DNA from: CAZTDU01 sp964617355
Lineage (GTDB): Bacteria > Pseudomonadota > Gammaproteobacteria > Burkholderiales > SG8-39
Reading direction: 5' to 3'
Length of the DNA: 64,000 bases
Assembly: GCA_964617355.1 (NCBI GenBank)
Contig: CAZTXP010000146.1
Coordinates: 1 to 64,000 of the forward strand
Shown: piece after piece, positions 42,813-50,879 of the stretch
How the letters are laid out: each line of letters opens with the position of its first letter
How positions within the stretch are numbered: the stretch's first letter is position 1
Made by a program: the position numbers and the translations under genes
The notes under the pieces: generated by a model
Told to the model about the DNA's origin: nothing
Database searches by the model: none
What the model saw: only the letters and a program-made list of their open reading frames with translations

Positions 42813-45784
42813 TGCCGCGACGGTTTGTCGCCCTTGCGGCCGCGCTCCTTGCCGTACTGGCCGTCGCGCCGGCGGTCGCGCAGGAAGACGAGGACGCGAA
42901 CAGCGAGGCTCGCGCCGCCGCGAAGCAGGTGCTCGCGCGGCCGATCCCCCCCGAAACCGAGGTCGGCGTGCGGATCCAGGCGCTCTTCCAGCGCGCGGAA
43001 GCCTTTCGCGCGCTCGGCGACCTGCAGGGACAGGTCGGCGAATTGCGCAAGGCGCACGTCGCGGCGGGTGGGGGTCACGCCAGGGTCGCTCACCTACTCG
43101 CGAGCGCGACCCATCTCGCGGGCGACTGGGACGAGGCGCGCCGCATTCGCGAGGATCAGCTCACGCGGGACCTGACACCGGTGGATCGCTTCACCCACCT
43201 CGTCGGCCTGGCCGGGTACCACGTCGAGCTCGCGGAGCTGTCGAAGGCCGAGTCGCGCCTCGAAGAAGCGCGCAAGCTCATGCTGGAGCGTCCCCGGAGC
43301 GCGTGGCACGACGCGATGTACAACTGGGCTCGCTCGCGCATCCTGGTGCTACGCGGCAAGCTGGGCGAGGCCGAGAGTGCGGCGCGACAGGGTGTCGTGG
43401 CGATCCAGCGCTATGTAGAGGAACGCGGGCCGAAGCCCGATCCGCAGCTGCTCTACCTGCGCAACCTCATCGAGGCGCACCACGCGATCACGCTGCGCCG
43501 GCTCGCGCGCTTCACCGACGCCGAATGGGTACTCCGCGACACGCTCGGGCGCTCGACGCGCGAGACGGGGGCGGAATCGGTGCAATCCGCGCGCATCCTG
43601 GTCGACCTCGCCGAGAACCTGCTCCGGCAGGGGCGCGTGCGCGACGCGCAGGGATACCTCGAGCGTGCCGCCGCGGCCATTTCGAAGTCGGGCTTGAGCT
43701 CCTCGGCCCACGTCGCGAACCGGCACCTACTGCTGCGCGGATGGGCCGGCGCGCTTGCGGGTCGCGACGCCGACGCGATCGCCGCTTTCGAGGAACGTGC
43801 CCGCGGCATGCCGAAGACGGGCTGGAGCGGCTCGATCGTCTGGGGGTACGCGCAGGTCCGCCAGGGCAACGCCGCCTCCGCCCTGCCGATGCTCGAGGAG
43901 CACTGGCGTCGCGCGCGAGCGCAATCGACCACCAGCTACACCGTGCGCGAAAGGGCCGGCATGTACGCGGTCGCGTTGCATCGCGCAGGACGCAAGGCCG
44001 AGGCGGCAAAGGTGTTCTCGGAGAACATGCCGGCGCTGGTCGAGATCCGGCGGCGGCAGCGCTCCGTGGATCGCGCCGACGTGATGCTCGATACCTATGC
44101 GCGCTGGATCGTCGACGGATACCTCGAGCACCTCGCGGAACGGGCGGAGGGCGGCGACGCCGCCGCTGTCGAGACGGCGTTCGCGATGGCCGAGGCGGTG
44201 CGCGGCTCCGCGGTGCAGCGCGCGCTCTCGCTCGCCGCGACGCGCGCCAGCTTGCCCGACGCGGAACTGGCGGAGCTTGCGCGCGAGGAACAGGACCTCG
44301 GCAATCGCCACGGCTCGCTGAGCCGGATCGTGGAGGAACTTCTGCGGCGGCCCGCCGCGCTGCGTCCGGCGAGCACGATCGCCGCGATACGTTCCGATAT
44401 CGAAGGCATCGGGCGCGAGCGAGAAGCGCTGCGCGCCCGGATCGCGCGCCAGTTCCCGCGCTATGCCGACCTCATCGAGCCGCGCGCGGTCACCATGGAA
44501 ACCGTGCGCGGCCTGCTGCGCCCTGGCGAGGCGCTGCTCGCCACCTATACCAGCGAGACCGAGACCTACGCCTGGGTGATCCGCGCATCCGGGCCGCCCC
44601 GCTTCGCGCGCGTGCGCGTCGGGTCGGCGGCCCTCGCGCAGGCGGTCGGCAAGCTCCGCCGCGCGCTCGACGTGGGGAGCGCTTCGCTCGCCGCGTTCCC
44701 CGAGTTCGACGTCGAGGGCGCGCGCTCCCTGTACGACGCGCTGCTCAAGCCGGTGGAGGCGGGGTGGTCGGGGGCGGCGTCGTTGATAGCGGTGCCGCAC
44801 GGCGCGCTCGCGCAATTGCCCCTCGCGCTGCTCCCGTCGCGGCCCGGCGCAATGGCGGCCGGATCTTTGCGCTTCGAGGGCTATCGCCGCGTGCATTGGC
44901 TGCTGCGCGACGTGGCCGTCGTGCAGCTTCCGACAGTGGGCGCGCTGGCGGCCCTGCGTCCATCCGGCGCGGTCGCTACAGGCGCGCGTGCCTCGCGCCC
45001 GTTCGCGGGATTCGGCGACCCGAGCTTTTCGCGCGCCTCGCCAAGCGCCGCCGCGAGCCGCGGGCTGTCGGTCCGCAACCGCGACATCGTGGCCGGCGGC
45101 GACCCGGCAAAGCCGGTGTCGGCGGCGGATTTCGCGCGGCTGCCGCCGCTGCCAGATACCGCGCTCGAGATCCGCGAGGTCGCCGCTGCGCTGAAGGCGG
45201 ACCCCACGGACATCGCCCTCGGCGCCGACGCGTCGGAGACCAACGTGAAATCGCGGCCGCTCGTCGACTACCGCGTGATCATGTTCGCGACCCACGGGCT
45301 GGTGCCAGGCGAACTAGACGGGCTGACGCAGCCCGCGCTCGCGCTGTCGAACCCGGAACTCACCGGCGAGAAGGACGCCGACGGCCTGCTGACGCTGGAT
45401 GAAGTCCTCGGACTGAAGCTCGATGCGGAGTGGGTCGTGCTGTCGGCCTGCAATACTGCGGCCGCCGACGGCGCGGGCAGCGAGGCGGTGTCGGGACTCG
45501 GCAGGGCGTTCTTCTTCGCCGGCGCGCGCAGCCTGCTGGTGTCGAATTGGCCGGTCGAGACGGTGAGCGCGCGGCTCATTACCACCGACGTCTTCCAGCG
45601 CCAGGCCAGGGACACGGGGCTTTCCCGTGCCGAGGCGTTGCGCCGCGCGATGCTCGATCTCGCCGATCGCGGTACCGCTAAGGATGCCTCGGGCCGCGAC
45701 GCCTTCGCCTACGCGCACCCGATGTTCTGGGCGCCATTCACGCTGGTCGGCGACGGAGGACCCGCGTCGCCTGCGGCGCGCTAG
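42812..45784 (+). CDS. Exported TPR-CHAT domain protein
   Basis: A 990-residue protein with a signal peptide (VALAAALLAVLAVAPAVAQ). Residues about 30-480 form TPR-like helical repeats; the C-terminal 350 residues are a CHAT domain, the caspase-like fold of clan CD, with the catalytic pair His828 (MFATHGL) and Cys880 (VLSACNT) and the typical end segment SRAEALRRAMLDL...HPMFWAPFTLVG. CHAT proteins are proteases when activated, for example separase-like and CRISPR-linked Csx29, but exported TPR-CHAT members are of unknown function. The start at 42812 overlaps the upstream stop by one base. It appears catalytically intact. Confidence 0.85.
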   Translation: MPRRFVALAAALLAVLAVAPAVAQEDEDANSEARAAAKQVLARPIPPETEVGVRIQALFQRAEAFRALGDLQGQVGELRKAHVAAGGGHARVAHLLASATHLAGDWDEARRIREDQLTRDLTPVDRFTHLVGLAGYHVELAELSKAESRLEEARKLMLERPRSAWHDAMYNWARSRILVLRGKLGEAESAARQGVVAIQRYVEERGPKPDPQLLYLRNLIEAHHAITLRRLARFTDAEWVLRDTLGRSTRETGAESVQSARILVDLAENLLRQGRVRDAQGYLERAAAAISKSGLSSSAHVANRHLLLRGWAGALAGRDADAIAAFEERARGMPKTGWSGSIVWGYAQVRQGNAASALPMLEEHWRRARAQSTTSYTVRERAGMYAVALHRAGRKAEAAKVFSENMPALVEIRRRQRSVDRADVMLDTYARWIVDGYLEHLAERAEGGDAAAVETAFAMAEAVRGSAVQRALSLAATRASLPDAELAELAREEQDLGNRHGSLSRIVEELLRRPAALRPASTIAAIRSDIEGIGREREALRARIARQFPRYADLIEPRAVTMETVRGLLRPGEALLATYTSETETYAWVIRASGPPRFARVRVGSAALAQAVGKLRRALDVGSASLAAFPEFDVEGARSLYDALLKPVEAGWSGAASLIAVPHGALAQLPLALLPSRPGAMAAGSLRFEGYRRVHWLLRDVAVVQLPTVGALAALRPSGAVATGARASRPFAGFGDPSFSRASPSAAASRGLSVRNRDIVAGGDPAKPVSAADFARLPPLPDTALEIREVAAALKADPTDIALGADASETNVKSRPLVDYRVIMFATHGLVPGELDGLTQPALALSNPELTGEKDADGLLTLDEVLGLKLDAEWVVLSACNTAAADGAGSEAVSGLGRAFFFAGARSLLVSNWPVETVSARLITTDVFQRQARDTGLSRAEALRRAMLDLADRGTAKDASGRDAFAYAHPMFWAPFTLVGDGGPASPAAR

Positions 45785-45797
45785 GCTCCGGCCCGTC

Positions 45798-47156
45798 TCA
45801 GCGCACCTGCCGCCCCTGCAGGAAGATGCCGAGGTCGCGGTCGGCGTCGGCGATGTGGTCGAGCAGCCAGTCCTTGATGGTCTGCAGCACGGCGATCTCG
45901 TTGCCGGGCAGCATGCGCTCGCGCACGTGCGCGATCTCCTCTAGGAGGTGGCCGTGCAGCACGTGGTGCTCGTCGCGCGCCGGGTAGGCGTAGCGCGCCA
46001 TGAAGCGCTCCTCGGTGGCGAAGTGGAAGCGCGTGTAGAGCAGCAGCTCCTCGAAGAGGTGCGCGACGTGGTCCGCCGCCTCGCCGGAGCGGATGGCCTC
46101 GTTCAGGCGGTTGGCCATCGCCACCAGGTTGCGGTGCTGGCGGTCGACCTCGGCGACGCCGATCTCGTGCGCGGCGGTGAACACCAGCCAGGGCTCGCTC
46201 GCGCCCTCGCCGTCGCGCGTTTCCGAGAAGGTGCAGCAGTTGCGGCCGCGCGCCTTGCTCGCGTACATCGCGTCGTCGGCCACCGCGACGAGGCGGTCGA
46301 TCTCCATGCCGTTGTCCGGGAAGACGCCGATGCCGATGCTCGCGCCCAGCGTCGCCGTGCTGCCGTTGCCGAGGTCGATCGGCTCGCCGATCGCGGCGAG
46401 GATCTTGCGCGCCACCGGCTCGACGTCGGCGGCGTCGTCGATCTCGGCGAGCAGCACCGCGAATTCGTCGCCACCGACGCGCGCCACGGTGTCCATTTCG
46501 CGCACCGCGCGCAGCAGGCGCGTCGCCACGGCCTTGAGCGCGCGATCGCCCGCCTTGTGGCCGTGGCGGTCGTTCACCGGCTTGAAGCCGTCCATGTCGA
46601 GGAACAGCAGCGCGACCTTGCGCTGGCTGCGGCGCGCGGTGGCGATCGCGGTGGCGAGGCGGTCGTAGAGCAGGGTGCGGTTGGGCAGGTCGGTGAGGCG
46701 GTCGCGGAAGGCGAGGCGGCCGTAGAGGTCGGTGGCCGCGTGCAGCTTCGCCACCTGCGTGCGCAGCCGGTCGATGAGGCCGTAGAGCGTCGCGAACAGC
46801 GCGAAGTTGCCCAGCGCGTGCAGCGCGACGAGCTCGGGCGCGCCGTGCACCGCGTCCAGCCGCAGCGTGTAGTGCGTGCCGAGCGCCGTGGCCGCGAGCA
46901 CCAGCACCCAGCCGGGGCGTCCGCCGCGCAGCCACGCATGGGCGGCGACCGGGATCGCGTAGACGACGATGAAGGGGATCGCCGGGTGCCGCGTCACCTC
47001 GAGCCAGCCGATCGCGGCCAGCGGCACGAGCGCGAGCAGCAGGGCGAATGCGTCGAGCGCGAACTGCGGGCCGGCCGCCAGCAACTCGCGCGGCGCGGGC
47101 TCGTCCAGCGGGGCCGGTATCGCGGGGCCGGGCGTAGGCGTGGGCTGGGCGTACAT
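45798..47156 (-). CDS. Diguanylate cyclase with C-terminal hemerythrin domain
   Basis: A 452-residue membrane protein. The N-terminus has four or five TM helices (FALDAFALLLALVPLAAIGW, AIPFIVVYAIPVAAHAW, WVLVLAATALGTHYTL); a GGDEF domain follows with an intact active site (RVGGDEFAVLL) and no clear upstream RxxD inhibitory site. The C-terminal 130 residues are a bacteriohemerythrin (H-x-x-x-E and repeated His: DRQHRNL, RFHFATEERFM, HVLHGHLLEEI, LLDHIADADRD) that binds a di-iron centre and O2. Cyclic-di-GMP synthesis is therefore probably gated by oxygen or redox. I chose ATG 47156 (GAGGAC upstream) over GTG 47180. Confidence 0.88.
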   Translation of the reverse strand: MYAQPTPTPGPAIPAPLDEPAPRELLAAGPQFALDAFALLLALVPLAAIGWLEVTRHPAIPFIVVYAIPVAAHAWLRGGRPGWVLVLAATALGTHYTLRLDAVHGAPELVALHALGNFALFATLYGLIDRLRTQVAKLHAATDLYGRLAFRDRLTDLPNRTLLYDRLATAIATARRSQRKVALLFLDMDGFKPVNDRHGHKAGDRALKAVATRLLRAVREMDTVARVGGDEFAVLLAEIDDAADVEPVARKILAAIGEPIDLGNGSTATLGASIGIGVFPDNGMEIDRLVAVADDAMYASKARGRNCCTFSETRDGEGASEPWLVFTAAHEIGVAEVDRQHRNLVAMANRLNEAIRSGEAADHVAHLFEELLLYTRFHFATEERFMARYAYPARDEHHVLHGHLLEEIAHVRERMLPGNEIAVLQTIKDWLLDHIADADRDLGIFLQGRQVR

Positions 47157-47305
47157 GTGTTCGTCCTCGGGCCGGGGCACGACAGGGCGGCGATCCCGCC
47201 CGTACTTTCCCGGCTACCGGGGATTACGGCATTGCGCGAGTCGGATTAAGGCCGAACCTTCGAAAGACGCGGGCCGCGCTTGCCGCGCGTCAACGAATCG
47301 GACGC

Positions 47306-48352
47306 TCAGAGCAAGGCGATGTGGTGTTCCCGGCCGGGCCGCACCCGACCGACCTCGACCGCCGGCACGCCCCGGGCTCGCAGCGTGGCGAGCGCCGCGT
47401 CGAAGGCGGCGTCGGCGATGAAGCACAGCAGCCCGCCCGAGGTCTGCGGGTCGTAGAACAGGTCCACGAGGTCTTCCGGAACGCCGGGCCCGACGTTCAC
47501 GCCCGGCGAGAAATGCGCGCGGTTCGACTTCATGCCGCCGCTGCGGTTCCTCGAGACGAGGTCGCGCACGCCGTCGAAGAGCGGCACGCGCGCGGCGTCG
47601 AATTCGATCGTCACGCCGCTCGCCTGCGCGACCTCGCTGCCGTGGCCGACGAGGCCGAAGCCGGTGACGTCGGTGCACGAATGCACCGCATCGTTCCCGA
47701 TGAGCGCTTCCGCGGCCACCTTGTTCAGGGCGCGCATCGCCTCCACCGCCTGCGCCGCGAGCGCCTCGGGCGCGCGCCGGCCCTTGATCGCGGTGCCGAT
47801 CACGCCGGTGCCGATGGGCTTGGTGAGCAGCAGGCGGTCGCCGGGCTTCGCGCCTGCGTTGCGCCAGATGCGCGCCGGGTCCACGGAGCCCGTGACCGAG
47901 TAGCCGAACTTCAGCTCGGGGTCCTGCACCGTGTGCCCGCCGAGCAGCGCGACGCCGGCCTCGCGCAGCTTGGAATGCCCGCCGCGGAAGATCGCGGCAA
48001 TGGCGTCGACGCCGAGCACGCCCTTGGGGAATCCGGCGATCGCCAGCGCGGTGAGCGGCCGCCCGCCCATCGCATAGACGTCGGACAGCGAATTCGCCGC
48101 CGCGATCTGCCCGTAGGTGAACGGGTCGTCGACGATCGGCGTGAAGAAGTCCACCGTCTGCACGAGCGCCGGCCCGCCCTCCCAGGCGTAGACGCCCGCG
48201 TCGTCCGCATCGCGGAAGTCGACGAGGACGCGCGGGTCGCTGTCGAGCGGGATGTCTCCCAGCACGTGGGAGAGCTCGCCTGCGGCGAGCTTGCTCGCTC
48301 AACCCGCGCAGGTGACGAGGTCGGTGAGGCGGGGGGTGTCGGGTGCGGTCAT
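47306..48352 (-). CDS. selD: Selenide, water dikinase SelD with selenocysteine (in-frame UGA)
   Basis: A 348-residue SelD, which makes selenophosphate from selenide and ATP. The gene begins at ATG 48352 and reads TDLVTCAG, then UGA (48301-48299), then ASKLAAGELSHVLG, joining the frame of the remaining 330 residues. Position 18 is where SelD carries catalytic Cys or selenocysteine, with Lys21 three residues on, so the UGA is read as selenocysteine. Later motifs are GGHTVQDPELKFG, TKPIGTGVIGTA and DVTGFGLVGHG. Naive gene calling would start at 48265 and lose the active site. The ATG overlaps the stop of the small gene upstream (ATGA). No selA/selB/selC appear in the window. Confidence 0.93.
48273..48291 (-). 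promoter_or_regulatory. Candidate bacterial SECIS hairpin of selD
   Basis: A perfect 8-bp inverted repeat (AGCTCGCC, loop GCA on the coding strand, GGCGAGCT) begins 7 bases after the selenocysteine UGA. Bacterial SECIS elements are hairpins just 3' of the UGA that bind SelB; the position fits, and the apical region contains the GCAGG seen in some. The exact loop consensus cannot be verified by eye. Confidence 0.5.
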
Positions 48353-48558
48353 GGCGTTTGGGCCGAACGGCCTGAAGGCGAGCGAGGCGGGGCAAGTACG
48401 GGTGCGCCCGAGCCCTGGTAGGTCGCGGGGGCTTCACGAACCATGCGCGTGAACGCGCAAAGGTCCTCGAGCCATTGCAGTTTGGCGAGATCCGGCACCG
48501 CGAGGTACGCGCGAATCTGCTCGTCGGTGACTTCGTACCGGTAGTCTTGCGCGTTCAT
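48349..48558 (-). CDS. Small partner protein of a nucleotidyltransferase pair
   Basis: A 69-residue protein, MNAQDYRYEVTDEQIRAYLA and on, largely helical and acidic in the first 45 residues with a Pro/Ser/Gly-rich tail. Its ATG overlaps the stop of the nucleotidyltransferase gene (ATGA), and its own stop overlaps the selD ATG in the same way. The order nucleotidyltransferase then small protein is repeated at 62.0-62.7 kb with different sequences. An antitoxin or adaptor role is inferred from that arrangement. I do not recognise the family. Confidence 0.6.
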   Translation of the reverse strand: MNAQDYRYEVTDEQIRAYLAVPDLAKLQWLEDLCAFTRMVREAPATYQGSGAPVLAPPRSPSGRSAQTP

Positions 48559-49049
48559 CGCTTGCCCAGATCCTGCACCCGGCGCAAGGCCTCGATGTCG
48601 GATGCATCCTTCTGCCGACCGGTGCCGGTCTTCAGCGCCACCAGGTCGTCGATGGCGGCGATGTTCAGCATCACGCCGCCGACGTCCTTGGATATGCGGT
48701 TCCGGTGCATTTGCTCGAAGGATACGACAGGCCGGACGATCACGTCGACCGTCGGGGACGTCGGCGACGGCGCGCGCAGGGCGAACGCAATCATGTGCTT
48801 CTCGCGTGCCCACTGGTCGAGTTGCGAGGCGTCGCACAGCGACTCGATCGACACCGGCAGAGAAGGGCGTAGCTCCATGCGCCTCGCGGCGCCGAGGAAG
48901 CGCTTCAGGTTCGCGTCATCCATCGCGAGGACGAGATCCACGTCCATCGTCGCGCGCTCGACGCCGTGCAGGTTGACCGCAAGGCCGCCGACGAGGACAT
49001 AGTCGACCCCTTCTTCATGGAGTGCGCGGAAAAGGTCGAGGTAGAACAT
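48555..49049 (-). CDS. Nucleotidyltransferase (AbiEii/MNT-like fold)
   Basis: A 164-residue protein with a polymerase-beta-type nucleotidyltransferase fold: YVLVGGLAVNLHGVERATMDVDLVLAMD. The GG plus D-x-D pattern forms the metal/nucleotide site, and a third acidic residue may be in TVDVIV. Later IAAIDDLVALKTGTGRQKDASDIEAL is typical of the DUF6036/AbiEii-like group. Such proteins act as toxins or antitoxin-side AMP transferases in toxin-antitoxin and abortive infection systems. It is coupled to a 69-residue protein. Function here is inferred. Confidence 0.78.
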   Translation of the reverse strand: MFYLDLFRALHEEGVDYVLVGGLAVNLHGVERATMDVDLVLAMDDANLKRFLGAARRMELRPSLPVSIESLCDASQLDQWAREKHMIAFALRAPSPTSPTVDVIVRPVVSFEQMHRNRISKDVGGVMLNIAAIDDLVALKTGTGRQKDASDIEALRRVQDLGKR

Positions 49050-49079
49050 CGGATTCCGGCGATGTAGGCGGTATGCCGA

Positions 49080-49805
49080 TTATCCCAGCAAGTCCATGTC
49101 CACGCGGATGAAGTCGCCGCGATAGGTCAGCTCGCCGAGGTAGATCACGGTGCCGGCCGGGGAGCAGAACACGCGGCGCACTTCGGCCACGGGGGCCGAT
49201 ACCGCGATGTTGAGCACCGTGGCCGCATCCGCGCCGGCGGTGCCGATGGTGAGGATCTGCCGCGCCGAGCCGATGCGGACCTGCTTCAGGTCGGCCAGCA
49301 CCGGGATGATCGGCTCCTTGCGAAAGCGCCTGGGCGCCAGGCGGAAGATGCGGTCGTCGAGGTAGGCCGAGATCACCGAATTCGATTGCCGGTCGCTGGC
49401 GTGGACGCGACGCAGGAAGCGGTACTTCGGCGCCGGCGTGCCGTCCCCGGGCTCCAGCCGCGGCGTGCCGAAGCCTTCCTCGAGCGGCAGCACGCGCGGC
49501 GCGAGCTTGCGGTAGAGCTCGGCGAGGCCGCGCAGCGAGGTCTCGACGCGCATCCGCGGGTGCACCTGGGGTTTCGCGCGCACGAAGGTGCCGCGGCCCT
49601 GTTCCGGCGCCACCAGTTTCTCGTCGCGCAGGATCTGCACCGCCTGGCGCACGGTGATCAGCCCGACGTCGAACTCCTTCGCGAGCGCGGGCAGGGTGGG
49701 GATCTGCGAGCCGACCGACCAGGCGCCCTTCACGATGCGCTCGCGCAGGGCGTCGGCCAGCTGGGCGTAGAGGGGGCTGGCGCTGTGCTTGAAGTAGCCG
49801 GGCAT
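49080..49805 (-). CDS. GntR-family (HutC-type) transcriptional regulator
   Basis: A 241-residue regulator. Residues 8-75 are a GntR winged helix (SPLYAQLADALRERIVKGAW, LAKEFDVGLITVRQAVQIL, APEQGRGTFV). The remainder is a UTRA ligand-binding domain (ASDRQSNSVISAYLDDRIF, VFCSPAGTVIYLGELTYRGD). It is divergent from the Bug/sulfatase genes, with 89 bp between, and most likely represses or activates them in response to a small ligand linked to the sulfatase substrate. A palindrome lies in that region. Confidence 0.87.
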   Translation of the reverse strand: MPGYFKHSASPLYAQLADALRERIVKGAWSVGSQIPTLPALAKEFDVGLITVRQAVQILRDEKLVAPEQGRGTFVRAKPQVHPRMRVETSLRGLAELYRKLAPRVLPLEEGFGTPRLEPGDGTPAPKYRFLRRVHASDRQSNSVISAYLDDRIFRLAPRRFRKEPIIPVLADLKQVRIGSARQILTIGTAGADAATVLNIAVSAPVAEVRRVFCSPAGTVIYLGELTYRGDFIRVDMDLLG

Positions 49806-49850
49806 GGAGGGGCCTCGGGCGAAGGATGCCGCAATCCCGGCCGGGTTGAC

Positions 49851-49861
49851 TAATCTGATTA
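49851..49861. promoter_or_regulatory. Palindrome, candidate operator for the GntR regulator
   Basis: TAATCTGATTA is a perfect 5-1-5 palindrome lying 34 bp before the Bug gene start and 46 bp from the regulator start. It is the only AT-rich, symmetric stretch in the gap; a TTGACT at 49846-49851 abuts it and could be a -35 box. Short palindromes of this kind are typical GntR-family operators. Confidence 0.4.
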
Positions 49862-49894
49862 ACTATAGAACGATTGCCGGAGGAGGAGTCGACG

Positions 49895-50863
49895 ATGCGC
49901 GTGCTGGCGAGATGGGCGTCCTTTTGCGTGCTGCTGGCCTGCGGGGCCGGCGGCGCGCTGGCGCAGGAGTATCCCGCACGGCCGGTGCGGCTGGTGGTGC
50001 CGTTCCCGCCCGGCGGCGTGGTGGACATCAGCGGCCGGCTGCTCGCCGACGAGCTCGCCCGCCACCTGGGCGGCAACGTGATCGTCGAGAACAAGCCCGG
50101 CGCGGGCGGCACGCTCGGCGCCGAGCAGGCGGCGCGCGCGCCGGCCGACGGCTACACGGTGCTGCTCGGCGGCGCCGCCACGCACGCCTTCGCGCCGTGG
50201 GTCTACAAGCAGTTGCGCTACGACCCGGTGAAGGACTTCATCGCGGTCACGCAATTCACCGAAGGCCCGCTCGCCCTCTGCGTGAACGCCGCGACCGGCG
50301 CGGCCACGCTCGAGGACTTCCTCAGGGCGTTCAAGTCGGGCAGCGAGAAGATGAACTACGCCTCCAACGGCGTCGGCACCTTCCCGCACCTGTCGGTCGA
50401 GCTGATGAACCAGGCGCTCGGCACCCGGCCGCAGCACGTGCCCTATCCGGGCGGCGCGCAGTCCGTGACCGCGCTCCTCGCCGGCGAAGTGCAGTTCACG
50501 CAGAACCACATCCCGGTGGTGCAGGGGCAGGTGAAGGCCGGGAAGCTTCGCGTGCTGGCGACCACCGGCAACGCGCGCTCGCAAGCCTTCCCGGCGGCGC
50601 CGACACTCAAGGAATCGGGCATCGACGTCGTCGCCTCGGCGTGGTTCGGCCTGTTCGTGCCGGCGGGCACGCCGGCCGCGATCGTCGAGCGCCTCTACCA
50701 GGCCACGGCGAAGGCGGCGGCCGCGCCGGCGCTGCGCGAGAAGATCGCCGCGCAGGGCGACGAGGTGATGGTCGAGGGGCCGGCGAAGTTCCAGGCCTTC
50801 CAGGCCGCGGAACTCGAGAAGTGGCGCCGCGTCATCGCGACCAGCGGCATGAAGCTGAACTGA
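49895..50863 (+). CDS. Bug-family binding protein
   Basis: A 322-residue periplasmic receptor of the tripartite tricarboxylate family with a signal peptide ending GALAQ. Family segments: YPARPVRLVVPFPPGGVVDI, VENKPGAGGTLGAEQA, HVPYPGGAQSVTALLAGEV, APTLKESGIDVVASAWFG. A strong GGAGGAGG box lies about 8 bp before the ATG at 49895. It is followed 16 bp later by a sulfatase gene, so the receptor may bind a sulfonated or carboxylated product of that enzyme; that is inference from context. No permease genes are adjacent. Confidence 0.88.
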   Translation: MRVLARWASFCVLLACGAGGALAQEYPARPVRLVVPFPPGGVVDISGRLLADELARHLGGNVIVENKPGAGGTLGAEQAARAPADGYTVLLGGAATHAFAPWVYKQLRYDPVKDFIAVTQFTEGPLALCVNAATGAATLEDFLRAFKSGSEKMNYASNGVGTFPHLSVELMNQALGTRPQHVPYPGGAQSVTALLAGEVQFTQNHIPVVQGQVKAGKLRVLATTGNARSQAFPAAPTLKESGIDVVASAWFGLFVPAGTPAAIVERLYQATAKAAAAPALREKIAAQGDEVMVEGPAKFQAFQAAELEKWRRVIATSGMKLN

Positions 50864-50879
50864 ACCCGAGGCACGAGAC

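Noticed and set aside
47306..48265. SelD starting at 48265
   Set aside because: This start omits the conserved catalytic segment; reading UGA as selenocysteine restores it.
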